Counted from the first letter of the stretch, positions 1-8,341 are shown. The stretch is 31,933 bases of DNA from an uncultured Polaromonas sp. (GCA_946479075.1 CAMLDT010000013.1:1-31933), one strand, 5' to 3'. Made by a program: numbers and translations. Notes: generated by a model not told the origin, from the letters alone.

Positions 1-49
1 CGCTGGAGACCGGGTGGATGAAACCGCTGTGGGGGGTCTTGATCAGCAT
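1..49 (-). CDS. msrP: Start of a probable methionine sulfoxide reductase catalytic subunit MsrP (partial)
   Basis: Only the first 16 codons are present; the gene runs off the left edge. The ATG at 49-47 is preceded on the minus strand by AAGGA six bases upstream, a good ribosome binding site, and the peptide begins MLIKTPHSGFIHPVSS. This opening resembles what I recall of betaproteobacterial MsrP (YedY) precursors, the periplasmic molybdopterin enzyme that repairs oxidised methionine, and msrP is a usual downstream neighbour of ccsB in Comamonadaceae. It lies 83 bases after the ccsB stop on the same strand. Sixteen residues cannot prove the family, so the name rests mainly on context. The next few hundred bases to the left should show the Tat twin-arginine signal and the molybdopterin domain if the call is right. 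Confidence 0.42.
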   Translation of the reverse strand, partial: MLIKTPHSGFIHPVSS

Positions 50-132
50 CTTGCGTCCTTGTCGTGGTTTTGGTGAGGAATTGGCAGTTAGTCTGGATAC
101 GCAGCCACTTCTTACAAGGATTCAAAGGGCGC

Positions 133-1494
133 TTACAAGGTTCCGTAGCTGTGCAGGCCCGAGAGAAACATGTTCACGCCCAGGAAAGCAAAGGTCGTCA
201 CGGCCAGCCCGACCAGTGCCCACCAGGAGGCCACGGTGCCGCGCAAGCCCTTGACCAGCCGCATGTGCAGCCAGGCCGCATAGTTGAGCCAGACAATCAG
301 CGCCCAGGTTTCCTTGGGGTCCCAGCTCCAGTAACCGCCCCAGGCTTCAGCCGCCCAGAGCGCGCCCAGCACCGTCGCAATGGTGAAGAAGGCAAAGCCC
401 ACCGCAATCGCCTTGTACATGACGTCGTCCAGCACCTCGGCCGCAGGCAGGCGCGCCGCAATCCGCTTGCGGCCAATCAGGATGCCTGCCGCAATCAGGC
501 CGGAAACCAGCAGGTAGCCGATCCAGTAGCTGCCGCCGCCCACATCGGCCGGAGACTTGCGGAAAACAATCGGCACAAAACACAGCACCACGCCCAGCAG
601 CCACAAGGGCGTGAGTTTGTACCAGCGGGTCTCCGCGGCCTGTTGCTTGATGAGGTAAGCCAGCGCCACCATGGCCGACAGCGAAAACATGCCGTAACCG
701 ATGAAGTTGGCCGGCACATGCAGCTTCATCCACCAGCTTTTGAGGGCCGGCACCAGGGGCTGGATCTCGTGCGCCTCGCGCACCACCGTGTACCAGAGCA
801 AAAAGCCCACTGCGGCACTGACCACCAGCATCACAAAAGCGCCCATGGCGCGGGTGTTGTACTGCGCTTCGAAGTACAGATAAAACGCCGCCGTCATCCA
901 GCAAAACAGCACGAAGACTTCGTAGAGGTTGCTCACCGGGATGTGGCCGACGTCAGCACCAATCAGGTAACTTTCGTACCAGCGCACCATGGTGCCGATC
1001 AGCGCCATGCCGACCGCCACCCATGCGATCTTGCTGCCCAGCGACTCCAGCGCATCGCCCTGCTTGCGGATGAACATGCCCAGCCAGTAAAACACCGTGC
1101 TCATGAAAAACAGCACACTCATCCAGAGGATGGCCGACTGGCTGGACAGGAAATACTTGAGCCAGAACACCTGTTCGGCGCGCGCCAGATCGCCCTGATA
1201 GGACATGATGCCCAGCAGCGAGAACACCGCCACGGCGCCCATCAGCACCCGCAACGGACGCCAGAACCAGCCCATGGCAATGGCCGCCGGCATGGCGGCC
1301 AGCAAGATGCCTTTTTCATAGACATCCATGAAGCCGTGGTAACGGGCAAAGGCAAACAGGCCGCCGGCCAGCACCAGCGCCGCAAAAATCCAGTCGGCCA
1401 GACTGCGTTTGGCAAAGTAGCCCTCGTGCAGGCTGATGGTGTTCGCGTTATTGCCGCGCGAACTCAAGGTGGTGGTGGTCGTGGTGGTGTTCAT
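133..1494 (-). CDS. ccsB: Cytochrome c biogenesis protein CcsB (CcsA-type haem-handling protein)
   Basis: Integral membrane half of the system II cytochrome c synthase, which exports haem and joins it to CXXCH motifs in the periplasm. The 453-residue protein has many hydrophobic segments. Near residues 380-398 it carries the tryptophan-rich WWD signature (AWGGYWSWDPKETWALIVW), which defines this family, and conserved histidines that can act as haem ligands at H259 (KLHVPAN), H410 (AAWLH) and H448. The frame is open further upstream, but the start at 1494 is preferred because its ATG overlaps the resB stop as ATGA, the usual coupling of this pair. The N-terminus MNTTTTTTTL is a short threonine run. 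Partner: ResB immediately upstream. Together with the cytochrome c4 gene at 3859-4503 this forms a cytochrome c maturation locus. Confidence 0.95.
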   Translation of the reverse strand: MNTTTTTTTLSSRGNNANTISLHEGYFAKRSLADWIFAALVLAGGLFAFARYHGFMDVYEKGILLAAMPAAIAMGWFWRPLRVLMGAVAVFSLLGIMSYQGDLARAEQVFWLKYFLSSQSAILWMSVLFFMSTVFYWLGMFIRKQGDALESLGSKIAWVAVGMALIGTMVRWYESYLIGADVGHIPVSNLYEVFVLFCWMTAAFYLYFEAQYNTRAMGAFVMLVVSAAVGFLLWYTVVREAHEIQPLVPALKSWWMKLHVPANFIGYGMFSLSAMVALAYLIKQQAAETRWYKLTPLWLLGVVLCFVPIVFRKSPADVGGGSYWIGYLLVSGLIAAGILIGRKRIAARLPAAEVLDDVMYKAIAVGFAFFTIATVLGALWAAEAWGGYWSWDPKETWALIVWLNYAAWLHMRLVKGLRGTVASWWALVGLAVTTFAFLGVNMFLSGLHSYGTL

Positions 1495-3677
1495 CGTGTC
1501 ACCTGTAAAAGTTTGGTCTTCAGCATCTCGAATTCCTTGTCGCCTTCCAGGGTCTGCCGGTTGGTTGACAAGGCCATGGTTGCCTGGCTGCCAGGCTCCG
1601 ATTCTGGTCCTTTTCCGGTGTCCGCGCCGCCAGCCGGTGCGAGCCAGACCCACAGGCGGCGTTCACGCACATACAGCATGGCAAAAATGCCAAGGATCAG
1701 CAGCGCACAGCCGAGGTAAACAATGTTTTTGCCCGGCGTACGTGTCACCTGAAAGACGCTGGCCTGCACCTGCGTGAAATCCTTGAGCTCAAACGCCATG
1801 GGCGCCGGATAGTGGTGGGCATCGCTGAGCGACAACACCGCCTGCGCCATCCAGGCCTGGGTCCTGTCATCGATGGCCAGTGGCGGCAAGCCGTTTTGTT
1901 CACGCGTCAACTGGGTCAGCTCGAACAACACGCCGTTGAGGATGCGCACCAGCACTTCGCCGGCGCGGTTGCGCTCGGCCTCGGGCACATTGGCTTCCAT
2001 GAAATCGGAGATCGCCTGCAGGCCTGCCGGCGGCGCTTTCTGACCCAGGGTGGCGGGCTGGTCCGGCCCGGCGAACAGCGCGAGCGCGCGCGACGCCGAC
2101 GCCGACAACTGCTGCGCCAGGTCCGGCCGGTCCGCAGCCACCGCCTGCCGCACATAACGCTGAACCGCTTTTTCACGCTGGACCGGATCGGCAAGCGCGC
2201 GGCGAACCCGCAGAAAGCCTTCCATGCTGCCCTGCTCGTCGGCCGGGATGCGCAGGTACTGGAAAGGCTCGGCCGGAGATTCACGCACGCCCAGCAGAAA
2301 AAGTGCCGGGGTTGACTCGGCGCTGTCCATCTTCACCGGCAGCATGTAGTTGTGGAACTCCCGCGCCTGGCCGGCGGCGTCGCGCAGCTTGTAGGTGAGG
2401 CTGGGCCCGACGTTGCGCAGCTCTTTTTGCTCTTTGGTCTTGTTGGCCGCACCCAGCCGGTCATCGATGGACTGGCGCAGGTCCACCTTGCGCACGTCGG
2501 CACCGGAACCGCCTAGGTTGCCGGAGCCACTGAAATTTTCGACGTTGATGACGCGCAGCGCGGTGTATTCCAGCGTCATTTTTTCAGCACCATTGGTCAG
2601 ACTGCTGGAGCCGCCAATCGTGCCCTGAATCTCGAAGGGTTTGCTGGATGGCTGCGCACCAACGGCCATGGGCACCGCCTTGAGCGTGACGCTGGAGCCG
2701 CCATCGTCAAAGCTGGACTGGTAAATCTCGATGCCCTTGTAATGCGCCGGGTGGTTGACCTCGACACGGGCGGGAAGCTTGTCGCCGGTTTCGTGGTCGT
2801 GGATCACGATCTCGCTGGCAAACAGCTTGGGCATGCCGGTCGAGTAATACTCAACGATGAACTTCTTGAGTTCCACCGAAAAGGGCAGATCCTGCAGCAG
2901 CACGCCGCCCGGCTGGTTCAAAATCGCCGTGCTGGACTGGGTGCTTTCGGCGACCAGCAGATTGGCGCGGAAGGTCGGGTTGCGCTCGCTCAGGCGATGT
3001 TGTGCCGGCACATCGGCAATCAGTCCGCCGCCGGTGTAGATGGACTTGTTGTTGAGCCACATCTGCGCACGCACCACGAGGTCGCCGTCCAGCAGGCCGC
3101 CCACACACACCAGCACGATGGCCCCGTGGGCAGCGATGTAACCGAGCTTGTTGGCAGCGCCGGCCTTGGCAGCCACCATCCAGCCGCTGCCGCCGGGCGT
3201 CTCCCGCTGCTGCAACTTGACCTTCCAGCCGCCCTGCACCAGGGTCTGGCCGATGCGCCGGGCGGCCGCTTCGGGCGCTTCAGCCAGCGCCTGCTCAGCA
3301 CGGTGGCCAAAGGCCTTGAGGCTTTGCTCGCGGACGTTTTCCTTGAGCTGGTTCCAGTCGGCCAGGATCTTGGGCGTGTTGCGGGCGATGCACAGCGAGG
3401 TGGACAACACCAGAAATCCCAGGATCAGCATGAACCACCAGGCGCTGTACACCGTGTTCAGGCTCACGGTCCGGAAAACTTCCGCCCAGAACGGGCCGAA
3501 CTGGTTGACGTAATTGGACAGCGGCTCCCCCTGCTTGAGCACAGTCCCGATCACCGAAGCGATGCAAATGACCGTCAGCAGCGAGATGGAAAACCGCATC
3601 GATGACAGCAGTTCCACGCTGGAGCGCAGGGCGTGGGAGCCGGACTTGAGCCGCAGGCCGTGGGTGGAAACTGTCAT
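1491..3677 (-). CDS. resB: Cytochrome c biogenesis protein ResB (Ccs1)
   Basis: Second half of the system II synthase; ResB/Ccs1 binds apocytochrome c and works in complex with CcsB. The 728-residue protein has three N-terminal membrane segments (about residues 28-47, 76-97 and 178-197), a large periplasmic domain, and a fourth membrane segment near 648-670, the family's usual topology. A histidine at the start of the third segment (AAHGAIV, H184) is at the place where a haem-ligand histidine is expected. The start MTVSTHGLRLKSGSHALRSS is followed by the typical SSMRFSISLL opening, but no clear ribosome binding site precedes it. Only 33 bases separate it from the terminator of the upstream cytochrome gene, so its own promoter is not obvious. 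The stop overlaps ccsB by four bases. Confidence 0.95.
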   Translation of the reverse strand: MTVSTHGLRLKSGSHALRSSVELLSSMRFSISLLTVICIASVIGTVLKQGEPLSNYVNQFGPFWAEVFRTVSLNTVYSAWWFMLILGFLVLSTSLCIARNTPKILADWNQLKENVREQSLKAFGHRAEQALAEAPEAAARRIGQTLVQGGWKVKLQQRETPGGSGWMVAAKAGAANKLGYIAAHGAIVLVCVGGLLDGDLVVRAQMWLNNKSIYTGGGLIADVPAQHRLSERNPTFRANLLVAESTQSSTAILNQPGGVLLQDLPFSVELKKFIVEYYSTGMPKLFASEIVIHDHETGDKLPARVEVNHPAHYKGIEIYQSSFDDGGSSVTLKAVPMAVGAQPSSKPFEIQGTIGGSSSLTNGAEKMTLEYTALRVINVENFSGSGNLGGSGADVRKVDLRQSIDDRLGAANKTKEQKELRNVGPSLTYKLRDAAGQAREFHNYMLPVKMDSAESTPALFLLGVRESPAEPFQYLRIPADEQGSMEGFLRVRRALADPVQREKAVQRYVRQAVAADRPDLAQQLSASASRALALFAGPDQPATLGQKAPPAGLQAISDFMEANVPEAERNRAGEVLVRILNGVLFELTQLTREQNGLPPLAIDDRTQAWMAQAVLSLSDAHHYPAPMAFELKDFTQVQASVFQVTRTPGKNIVYLGCALLILGIFAMLYVRERRLWVWLAPAGGADTGKGPESEPGSQATMALSTNRQTLEGDKEFEMLKTKLLQVTR

Positions 3678-3710
3678 GCGTGTGGGGCAGTAGGCAGGAT
3701 GAACTGCAAT

Positions 3711-3742
3711 AAAAAAAGGCGGGCCTTCGTCGAGCCCGCCTT
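3711..3742 (-). terminator. Rho-independent terminator after the cytochrome c4 gene
   Basis: On the minus strand the stem AAGGCGGGC / GCCCGCCTT closes over a nine-base loop and is followed by seven T. It lies 117 bases past the cytochrome c4 stop and 33 bases before the resB start, so it separates the cytochrome transcript from resB-ccsB unless it is leaky. Confidence 0.9.
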
Positions 3743-3858
3743 GGTATGGAGTGTTTATGCCGGCCGGGGTTCAATGCAAGCGCAGGAAAAGCGCCGGATT
3801 CTGCCAACAAACGGCCCCGATTCCAGCCCTGCCCTGCACGTGCAGGCCATGGGCGGGC

Positions 3859-4503
3859 TCAGCGCAAACCGGCGATGTAGTCGGCCACCGCGCGAATCTC
3901 GCGGTCGTTCAGCTTGGCAGCGACCTGGTTCATGGGCAGGCTGTTGGTACGTGCCCCGTCGCGGAAAGCCGTCAACTGGGTGGTGGTGTATTCCGCGTGC
4001 TGGCCGCCCAGGCGCGGGTACTGCGCGGGAATGCCGGCACCGGTCGGGCTGTGGCAACCGGCGCAGGCCGGAACCTGGCGGTCAGCAATGCCGCCGCGGT
4101 AAATGCGCTCGCCCAGGGCGACCAGCGCCTTGTCCTTGGCAAAACCAGGTTTGACCTTTTTGGAGCTCACCCAGTACGCGATGTTTTTCATGTCGTCGTC
4201 CGACAGCGCGGCGGCGAAGCCCTGCATGATGGGGTTCTTGCGTTTGCCGGCCTTGAACTCCTGCAGTTGCTTGACCAGGTATTCCGGATGTTGCTGTGCC
4301 AGCTTGGGATTGGCGGCAATGGCCGAGTTTCCGTCGGCTGCATGGCAGGCCACGCACACCGCGGTGTAGGTTGCTTCGCCCTTGACAAGGTCAGGTTTGG
4401 CGACCTTGGCCGGAGCCGCTTCACCGGCCGCCATCGACAGTGCGGGAACGGCCATCAGGGCGGCAAACAAACAGGTAATCAACGAAGTGGAAACTGGCTT
4501 CAT
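3859..4503 (-). CDS. Di-haem cytochrome c4 family protein
   Basis: A 214-residue periplasmic electron carrier. Residues 1-26 form a signal peptide (MKPVSTSLITCLFAALMAVPALSMAAG), then come two cytochrome c domains with haem-binding motifs CVACH (C50-H54) and CAGCH (C147-H151). Met residues in NPIMQG (M93) and in NSLPMN are likely distal haem ligands. The repeated layout and length match cytochrome c4, which passes electrons from the bc1 complex to terminal oxidases. The frame extends upstream to 4599, but only the ATG at 4503 gives a clean signal peptide; no good ribosome binding site precedes it. It sits next to resB-ccsB, which would mature it, but the strong terminator at 3711-3742 lies between them. 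Divergent from engB. Confidence 0.93.
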   Translation of the reverse strand: MKPVSTSLITCLFAALMAVPALSMAAGEAAPAKVAKPDLVKGEATYTAVCVACHAADGNSAIAANPKLAQQHPEYLVKQLQEFKAGKRKNPIMQGFAAALSDDDMKNIAYWVSSKKVKPGFAKDKALVALGERIYRGGIADRQVPACAGCHSPTGAGIPAQYPRLGGQHAEYTTTQLTAFRDGARTNSLPMNQVAAKLNDREIRAVADYIAGLR

Positions 4504-4590
4504 ATCGGGGGATGTAATGGTTGACTCTAAAAGGGACCTGGCAATGGGCGCACGCCTCAAGCTCAATAAAAGCCCGGCCGGAACAGCGAC

Positions 4591-4618
4591 TTCACGCAAA
4601 ACTCCCTGATTTTACAAT
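4591..4618 (+). promoter_or_regulatory. Probable sigma70 promoter for engB
   Basis: TTCACG (4591-4596), a 16-base spacer and TACAAT (4613-4618). Transcription would begin near 4625, just before the engB start chosen at 4641. Because the ATG at 4617 overlaps the -10 box, it is unlikely to be the real start. Confidence 0.5.
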
Positions 4619-4640
4619 GGCTTGGGGGACAATCCCAAAT

Positions 4641-5438
4641 ATGAGCATATCTCCGCGATCCACCCCCATCAAAACGGCGAAGCCCAGCCACAAGCGCCCC
4701 ACACCCAAGGTGGCGGCGGCCAAAATGGCGGCTGCGCTGGCGGCGCAGCCGCCACAGTCTGCGGAGGCGAAAACCGCCATGGGCTGGTTGCACACCGCCA
4801 AATTCCTGACCACGGCACCTGAGCTCAGGCACCTGCCGCCGCTCGACGTGCCGGAAATCGCCTTTGTCGGCCGCTCCAATGCCGGCAAGTCCACCTGCAT
4901 CAACACCCTGACCCAGATCAACCGCCTGGCCTTTGCGTCCAAAACGCCGGGCCGCACCCAAAGCATCAATTTGTTCTCGTTGGGCAAACAGGGCGTGATG
5001 GACGCCGTGCTGGCCGACCTGCCGGGTTACGGCTACGCGGCGGTGCCCAAGGCGGCCAAATTCCGCTGGCAACAGGTGATGGGCAACTATCTGCAAACGC
5101 GCGAAACGCTGCGCGGCGTGGTGCTGCTGTGTGACCCGCGCCACGGCCTGACCGAACTCGATGAAATCCTGCTCGACGTGATCCGTCCCCGGGTGGAGGA
5201 GGGCCTGAAGTTCCTGGTGCTGCTGACCAAGTCCGACAAGCTCAACAAGACCGAAGCAGCCAAGGCGCTGTCGATTGTGCGACTGCAGGCCGGCGGCGGC
5301 GATGTCAAACTGTTTTCATCGCTGAAGCGGCACGGTGTCGAGGAAGTGGCCCAGCATTTGTGGCAGTGGGCGCACCCCGCGGTTCAGCAAGACGTTGCAG
5401 GCGCCGCGCCTGCGGATGGAGAGGCCGGCGCCTCCTGA
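4641..5438 (+). CDS. engB: Ribosome biogenesis GTP-binding protein EngB (YsxC/YihA)
   Basis: A TRAFAC-class GTPase needed for late assembly of the 50S ribosomal subunit. With the start at 4641 it is 265 residues: a basic, alanine-rich extension of about 45 residues, then the GTPase domain. The motifs are G1 GRSNAGKS (77-84), the G2 threonine in the KTPGRTQ segment (T102), G3 DLPG (126-129) and G4 TKSD (196-199). The frame stays open back to 4521, but an ATG at 4617 falls in a likely -10 box. The ATG at 4641 follows a GGGGGA stretch 11 bases upstream, which is a loose ribosome binding site. A later start at MGWLHTAKF (residue 47) would give the minimal family length, so the extension is the uncertain part. 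It is followed by a dispersed repeat at 5470-5528. Confidence 0.94.
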   Translation: MSISPRSTPIKTAKPSHKRPTPKVAAAKMAAALAAQPPQSAEAKTAMGWLHTAKFLTTAPELRHLPPLDVPEIAFVGRSNAGKSTCINTLTQINRLAFASKTPGRTQSINLFSLGKQGVMDAVLADLPGYGYAAVPKAAKFRWQQVMGNYLQTRETLRGVVLLCDPRHGLTELDEILLDVIRPRVEEGLKFLVLLTKSDKLNKTEAAKALSIVRLQAGGGDVKLFSSLKRHGVEEVAQHLWQWAHPAVQQDVAGAAPADGEAGAS

Positions 5439-5469
5439 GACGCGGCCGGCCGGCTTCTGCATTTTTTTG

Positions 5470-5528
5470 AGTCAAATCTGCCTCCAGCCCTTGATTGACG
5501 GGCGAGAGCAGCTACCAAATTCATAGCG
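5470..5528 (+). repeat. Dispersed repeat copy A (between engB and the hydrolase)
   Basis: Contains CCTCCAGCCC, TTGATTGACGGGCG, AGAGCAGCTA and AATTCATAGC in order, the same blocks as copy D at 23818-23884 and, reversed, copies B and C. It ends three bases before the ATG of the alpha/beta hydrolase and so forms that gene's leader. Confidence 0.8.
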
Positions 5529-5530
5529 CC

Positions 5531-6457
5531 ATGATCCAGACCCGCCTCCTGACCCTGCCCCACGGCATCACCCTGTCCTGCCGCATGGCGGGCGAGGAAG
5601 GCCGGCCGGCGCTGATGTTTCTGCACGGTTTCCCGGAAGCGGCTTTTGTCTGGGACGGCCTGCTGGAACACTATGCACGGCCGGAAAACGGCGGCTACTT
5701 CTGCATCGCCCCCAATCTGCGCGGCTTTGAGCAATCGAGCGCACCGGTGGACCCGGCGGCCTACCGGCCCAAACACCTGATGCAGGATATTTCTGCGCTG
5801 ATTGCGCGGGTGGCGCCGGCCGGGCAGCTTGACGCACTTGTCGCCCACGACTGGGGCGGCGCCGTCGCCTGGAACGTGGCGGCGACGCTGCCGCAGTTGA
5901 TGCACAAACTGGTGATCATCAATTCGCCGCACCCCGGCACCTTTTTGCGCGAGCTGAAGCATTCGCCGGCCCAGCAGGCCAGCAGCGCCTACATGAATTT
6001 TTTGATCCGCCCGGACGCCGAAACCCTGCTGGCTGAAGACGACTTCCGCCGGCTCTGGCAGTTTTTGACCAAGGGCAAGGATCCGCAGGCCAGCAGCACG
6101 CCGGCCTGGCTCACGGAAGACGTCAAGGACCAGTACCGTGCCGTCTGGCGCGCCGGGCTGACCGGCGGCTGCAACCTCTACCGCGCCTCCCCCTTGCGTC
6201 CGCCGCGTCCGCACGACCCGGCCGCTGCCGCGGTGACGTTGCCACCGGAGCTGCTGACTGTGCGGCTGCCAACGCTGGTGCTCTGGGCCATGGACGACAT
6301 CGCCCTGCCGCCGGCGCTGATCGAGGGGCTGGACGCCTGGGTGCCCCGGATGCAGTTGCAGAAGATTCCCGGCGCCTCGCACTGGGTGGTGCACGAACAA
6401 CCGGCGCTGGTCGCCAGCGCACTGCAAGGCTTCTTCAGCCAGGATGAAGCCGCCTAG
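5531..6457 (+). CDS. Alpha/beta hydrolase, epoxide hydrolase / haloalkane dehalogenase-like
   Basis: A 308-residue cytoplasmic hydrolase. The oxyanion-hole motif HGFPEAAFVW (32-41) is followed by the nucleophile elbow VAHDWGGAVAW, whose Asp (D107) replaces the serine of esterases. That Asp marks the branch that includes soluble epoxide hydrolases, haloalkane dehalogenases and fluoroacetate dehalogenases. The acid is probably in LWAMDDIALPP and the catalytic His in GASHWVVHEQP. The substrate cannot be told from the sequence. The start at 5531 gives a normal N-terminus; no ribosome binding site is visible because a dispersed repeat occupies the leader right up to the start codon. A second repeat copy follows the stop. 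Confidence 0.85.
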   Translation: MIQTRLLTLPHGITLSCRMAGEEGRPALMFLHGFPEAAFVWDGLLEHYARPENGGYFCIAPNLRGFEQSSAPVDPAAYRPKHLMQDISALIARVAPAGQLDALVAHDWGGAVAWNVAATLPQLMHKLVIINSPHPGTFLRELKHSPAQQASSAYMNFLIRPDAETLLAEDDFRRLWQFLTKGKDPQASSTPAWLTEDVKDQYRAVWRAGLTGGCNLYRASPLRPPRPHDPAAAAVTLPPELLTVRLPTLVLWAMDDIALPPALIEGLDAWVPRMQLQKIPGASHWVVHEQPALVASALQGFFSQDEAA

Positions 6458-6462
6458 CTCTC

Positions 6463-6521
6463 TTTTTGATAGCTACTCATGCACGCCAGACGGGGGCTGG
6501 AGCCCTAAAAGGCACTTAAAA
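6463..6521 (-). repeat. Dispersed repeat copy B (after the hydrolase)
   Basis: Read on the minus strand it gives TTTTAGGGCTCCAGCCC, a variable middle, then GCATGAGTAGCTATC. The first block matches copies A and D; the second shares GCATGAGTAGCT with the half copy E inside the dppDF-like gene. It lies between two convergent genes. Confidence 0.75.
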
Positions 6522-6544
6522 GCCTGAGGGCCCGCCCACCCTGC

Positions 6545-7441
6545 TCAATAAATCGAGGGGTCGCCTTCAGGCCGGCTCTTGAAGCGCTTATGCACCCAGT
6601 AATACTGCGCCGGCATGGTGTTGATGTAGTCCTGCAGCTGCACATTCATGAACGCGGTATCCGCCACCGCATCGTCCGAAGGGAAGTGGCGCCAGGCCGG
6701 CAGAACCTCCACCTCGTAGCCCCAGGGCGTGAGACGAGGCACCAGCGGCACGACCTTGGCGCGGCCCAGGCGGGCAAAACGGGTCAGCGACGGCACCGTG
6801 GCGGTCGGCAGACCGTAAAACGGCACAAACACGGAGTCATCCGGGCCAAAGTCCATGTCGGGCAGCAGGTACAGCGGCTGCCCTTCGCGAAGCGCCGTCA
6901 CGATGGGCTTGACGCCGTCGGCCCTCCCAAACAGCCGCAGGTGTCCAAAACGCTGCCGGCCACGCAGGATCCACCGGTCCACCAGTTGGTTCGACTGGTT
7001 GGTGTAGATGGTGGTCGACGGGCGTGGCGCATACAGGGCCGCAGCGGCCCAGGCGGCATCCAGGCCGACAAAATGCGGCAAAAAGATCACCGTGGGATCC
7101 GTGCCGGCGAGTTCGTGCACGGCGCCTGTCAAGCGCACACGCCGCCGTACCCAGGCCTGTGGCGCATGCCACAGCCAGGCGCGGTCCAGCCAGGCCTGCG
7201 CAAAATAAACAAAGGTCTGGCGTACCATCACGCGCCGTTCAGACTCCGGCAGCCCGGGAAAACACTGGCGCAAATTGATGGCCACGACACGCCGGCGCGG
7301 CACGGCCAGAAGATAAAGCAGCCAGCCCAGCAACACCCCCATGGCGCGCACCACCGGCAGTGGCAGGGCCGCGAGCACCTGCATGAACAGGATGCCGCTG
7401 CGGGTGAACAGGCGGCTGGCGAGCTGGCGCGGCGTTTTCAC
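6545..7441 (-). CDS. LpxL/HtrB-family acyltransferase, second of a tandem pair
   Basis: A 298-residue member of the lipid A secondary acyltransferase family, which moves a fatty acid from acyl-ACP onto the lipid A precursor at the inner membrane. An N-terminal hydrophobic segment (about 16-47) precedes the catalytic H(X4)D motif HFVGLD (H123 to D128). The GTG at 7441 overlaps the stop of the upstream paralogue as GTGA and has GGAGG eight bases before it, so the long open frame up to 7744 is a shadow of that paralogue. The pair may add the two secondary acyl chains (LpxL and LpxM roles), but sequence alone does not say which is which. Another possible role is in an ornithine lipid or other lysophospholipid pathway. 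Confidence 0.88.
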   Translation of the reverse strand: MKTPRQLASRLFTRSGILFMQVLAALPLPVVRAMGVLLGWLLYLLAVPRRRVVAINLRQCFPGLPESERRVMVRQTFVYFAQAWLDRAWLWHAPQAWVRRRVRLTGAVHELAGTDPTVIFLPHFVGLDAAWAAAALYAPRPSTTIYTNQSNQLVDRWILRGRQRFGHLRLFGRADGVKPIVTALREGQPLYLLPDMDFGPDDSVFVPFYGLPTATVPSLTRFARLGRAKVVPLVPRLTPWGYEVEVLPAWRHFPSDDAVADTAFMNVQLQDYINTMPAQYYWVHKRFKSRPEGDPSIY

Positions 7442-8301
7442 AACGCGCCTCCGTCGGCGTCCTGCTGGCGCGGCTGCTTGTAACGCGCATAACCCCACAG
7501 GTACTGGCCCGGCTGCGTCCGCACAATCGCCTCGATCGCCTGGTTGATGACGGTCACCGCCGGCAGCAGGTCGGTTTTGGGCAGGCGGTCCAGTGCCGCC
7601 AGTGCGGGCCAGATTTTCAGGAAGTAGCCCTGCCCGTGCGCCAGACGCTCGCAACTGACGGGCAACACCACCGCGCCGCTTTGCAGCGCCAGCCGCGCCG
7701 CCAGCGTCATGGTGTACGCCGGTTTGCCGAAAAACGGCGCCCACACGCCCTGCCCCTCGGGCGGCACCTGGTCGGTCAGCAGCGCCACCGCCTGGTTGTT
7801 CTTGAGCGTGCGAAACATCTGGCGGATACCGCTGAGGCTGGCGGGCACCACCGTGAGGCCGGGCCGGCTGCGCGCCAGCCGTTCGAGCCGGGCCAGCCAG
7901 GGCTTGCGCGCCGGCCGGTAAATCGCCGTGATGGGGCCATACAGCTCGGCCAGCGCCTGCGGCCCGAGTTCAAAACTACCGCAGTGAGGGCCGAAAAAAA
8001 TCACGCCCTGGCCGCGCGCAAAAGCTTCGGTCACATGGCCCTGTCCCTCGATGCGCACATTGCCCAGGCAGGATTCACCGGCCGGGCGCATCCACAGTTT
8101 GGGCAGCTCCGCCACAAACCGCCCGGCTTCGCCGATGGCGGGGCGCGCAGCATCGAAAGCCAGGCCGGCTTGCGCCACATTGGCACGAAATTGCCGCCGG
8201 TAACCGGGGCTCAGCCACCACACCAGCCAGCCCAGTCCGGCACCCAGCGCGTGCAGGGCGGCCAGCGGCCAGTGGGAGAAAAACCGGAACAAAAGAATCA
8301 T
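7438..8301 (-). CDS. LpxL/HtrB-family acyltransferase, first of a tandem pair
   Basis: A 287-residue lipid A acyltransferase-family protein with the catalytic H(X4)E motif HCGSFE (H106 to E111), a hydrophobic N-terminus (1-31) that anchors it in the inner membrane, and the family segment LTDQVPPEGQG further on. It is the first gene of a two-gene unit and its stop overlaps the next start. The ATG at 8301 has no clear ribosome binding site. The gene diverges from metK across about 158 bases. Compared with its neighbour it keeps the more usual Glu in the catalytic motif, so it is the better candidate for the LpxL (lauroyl/myristoyl transferase) role, but this is inference. Confidence 0.9.
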   Translation of the reverse strand: MILLFRFFSHWPLAALHALGAGLGWLVWWLSPGYRRQFRANVAQAGLAFDAARPAIGEAGRFVAELPKLWMRPAGESCLGNVRIEGQGHVTEAFARGQGVIFFGPHCGSFELGPQALAELYGPITAIYRPARKPWLARLERLARSRPGLTVVPASLSGIRQMFRTLKNNQAVALLTDQVPPEGQGVWAPFFGKPAYTMTLAARLALQSGAVVLPVSCERLAHGQGYFLKIWPALAALDRLPKTDLLPAVTVINQAIEAIVRTQPGQYLWGYARYKQPRQQDADGGAL

Positions 8302-8335
8302 GAAGGCAGGTGCAGACAGCAGGAAGTGCGGACGA

Positions 8336-8341
8336 TATAAT
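8336..8341 (+). promoter_or_regulatory. -10 box of the metK promoter
   Basis: A perfect TATAAT on the plus strand 118 bases before the metK ATG. No good -35 hexamer is seen at 16-18 bases upstream, so the promoter may be activator-assisted. The predicted transcript starts at the structured leader described at 8348-8382. Confidence 0.6.

Noticed and set aside
64..1719. Long plus-strand open frame opposite ccsB and resB
   Set aside because: Its product is rich in His, Arg and Gln with no domain, while the minus strand carries clear ccsB and resB. A shadow of high-GC coding sequence.
5439..5468. Possible terminator after engB (GCCGGCCGGC then a T-run)
   Set aside because: The palindrome has no usable loop and the T-run starts seven bases after it, so it does not form a convincing intrinsic terminator.
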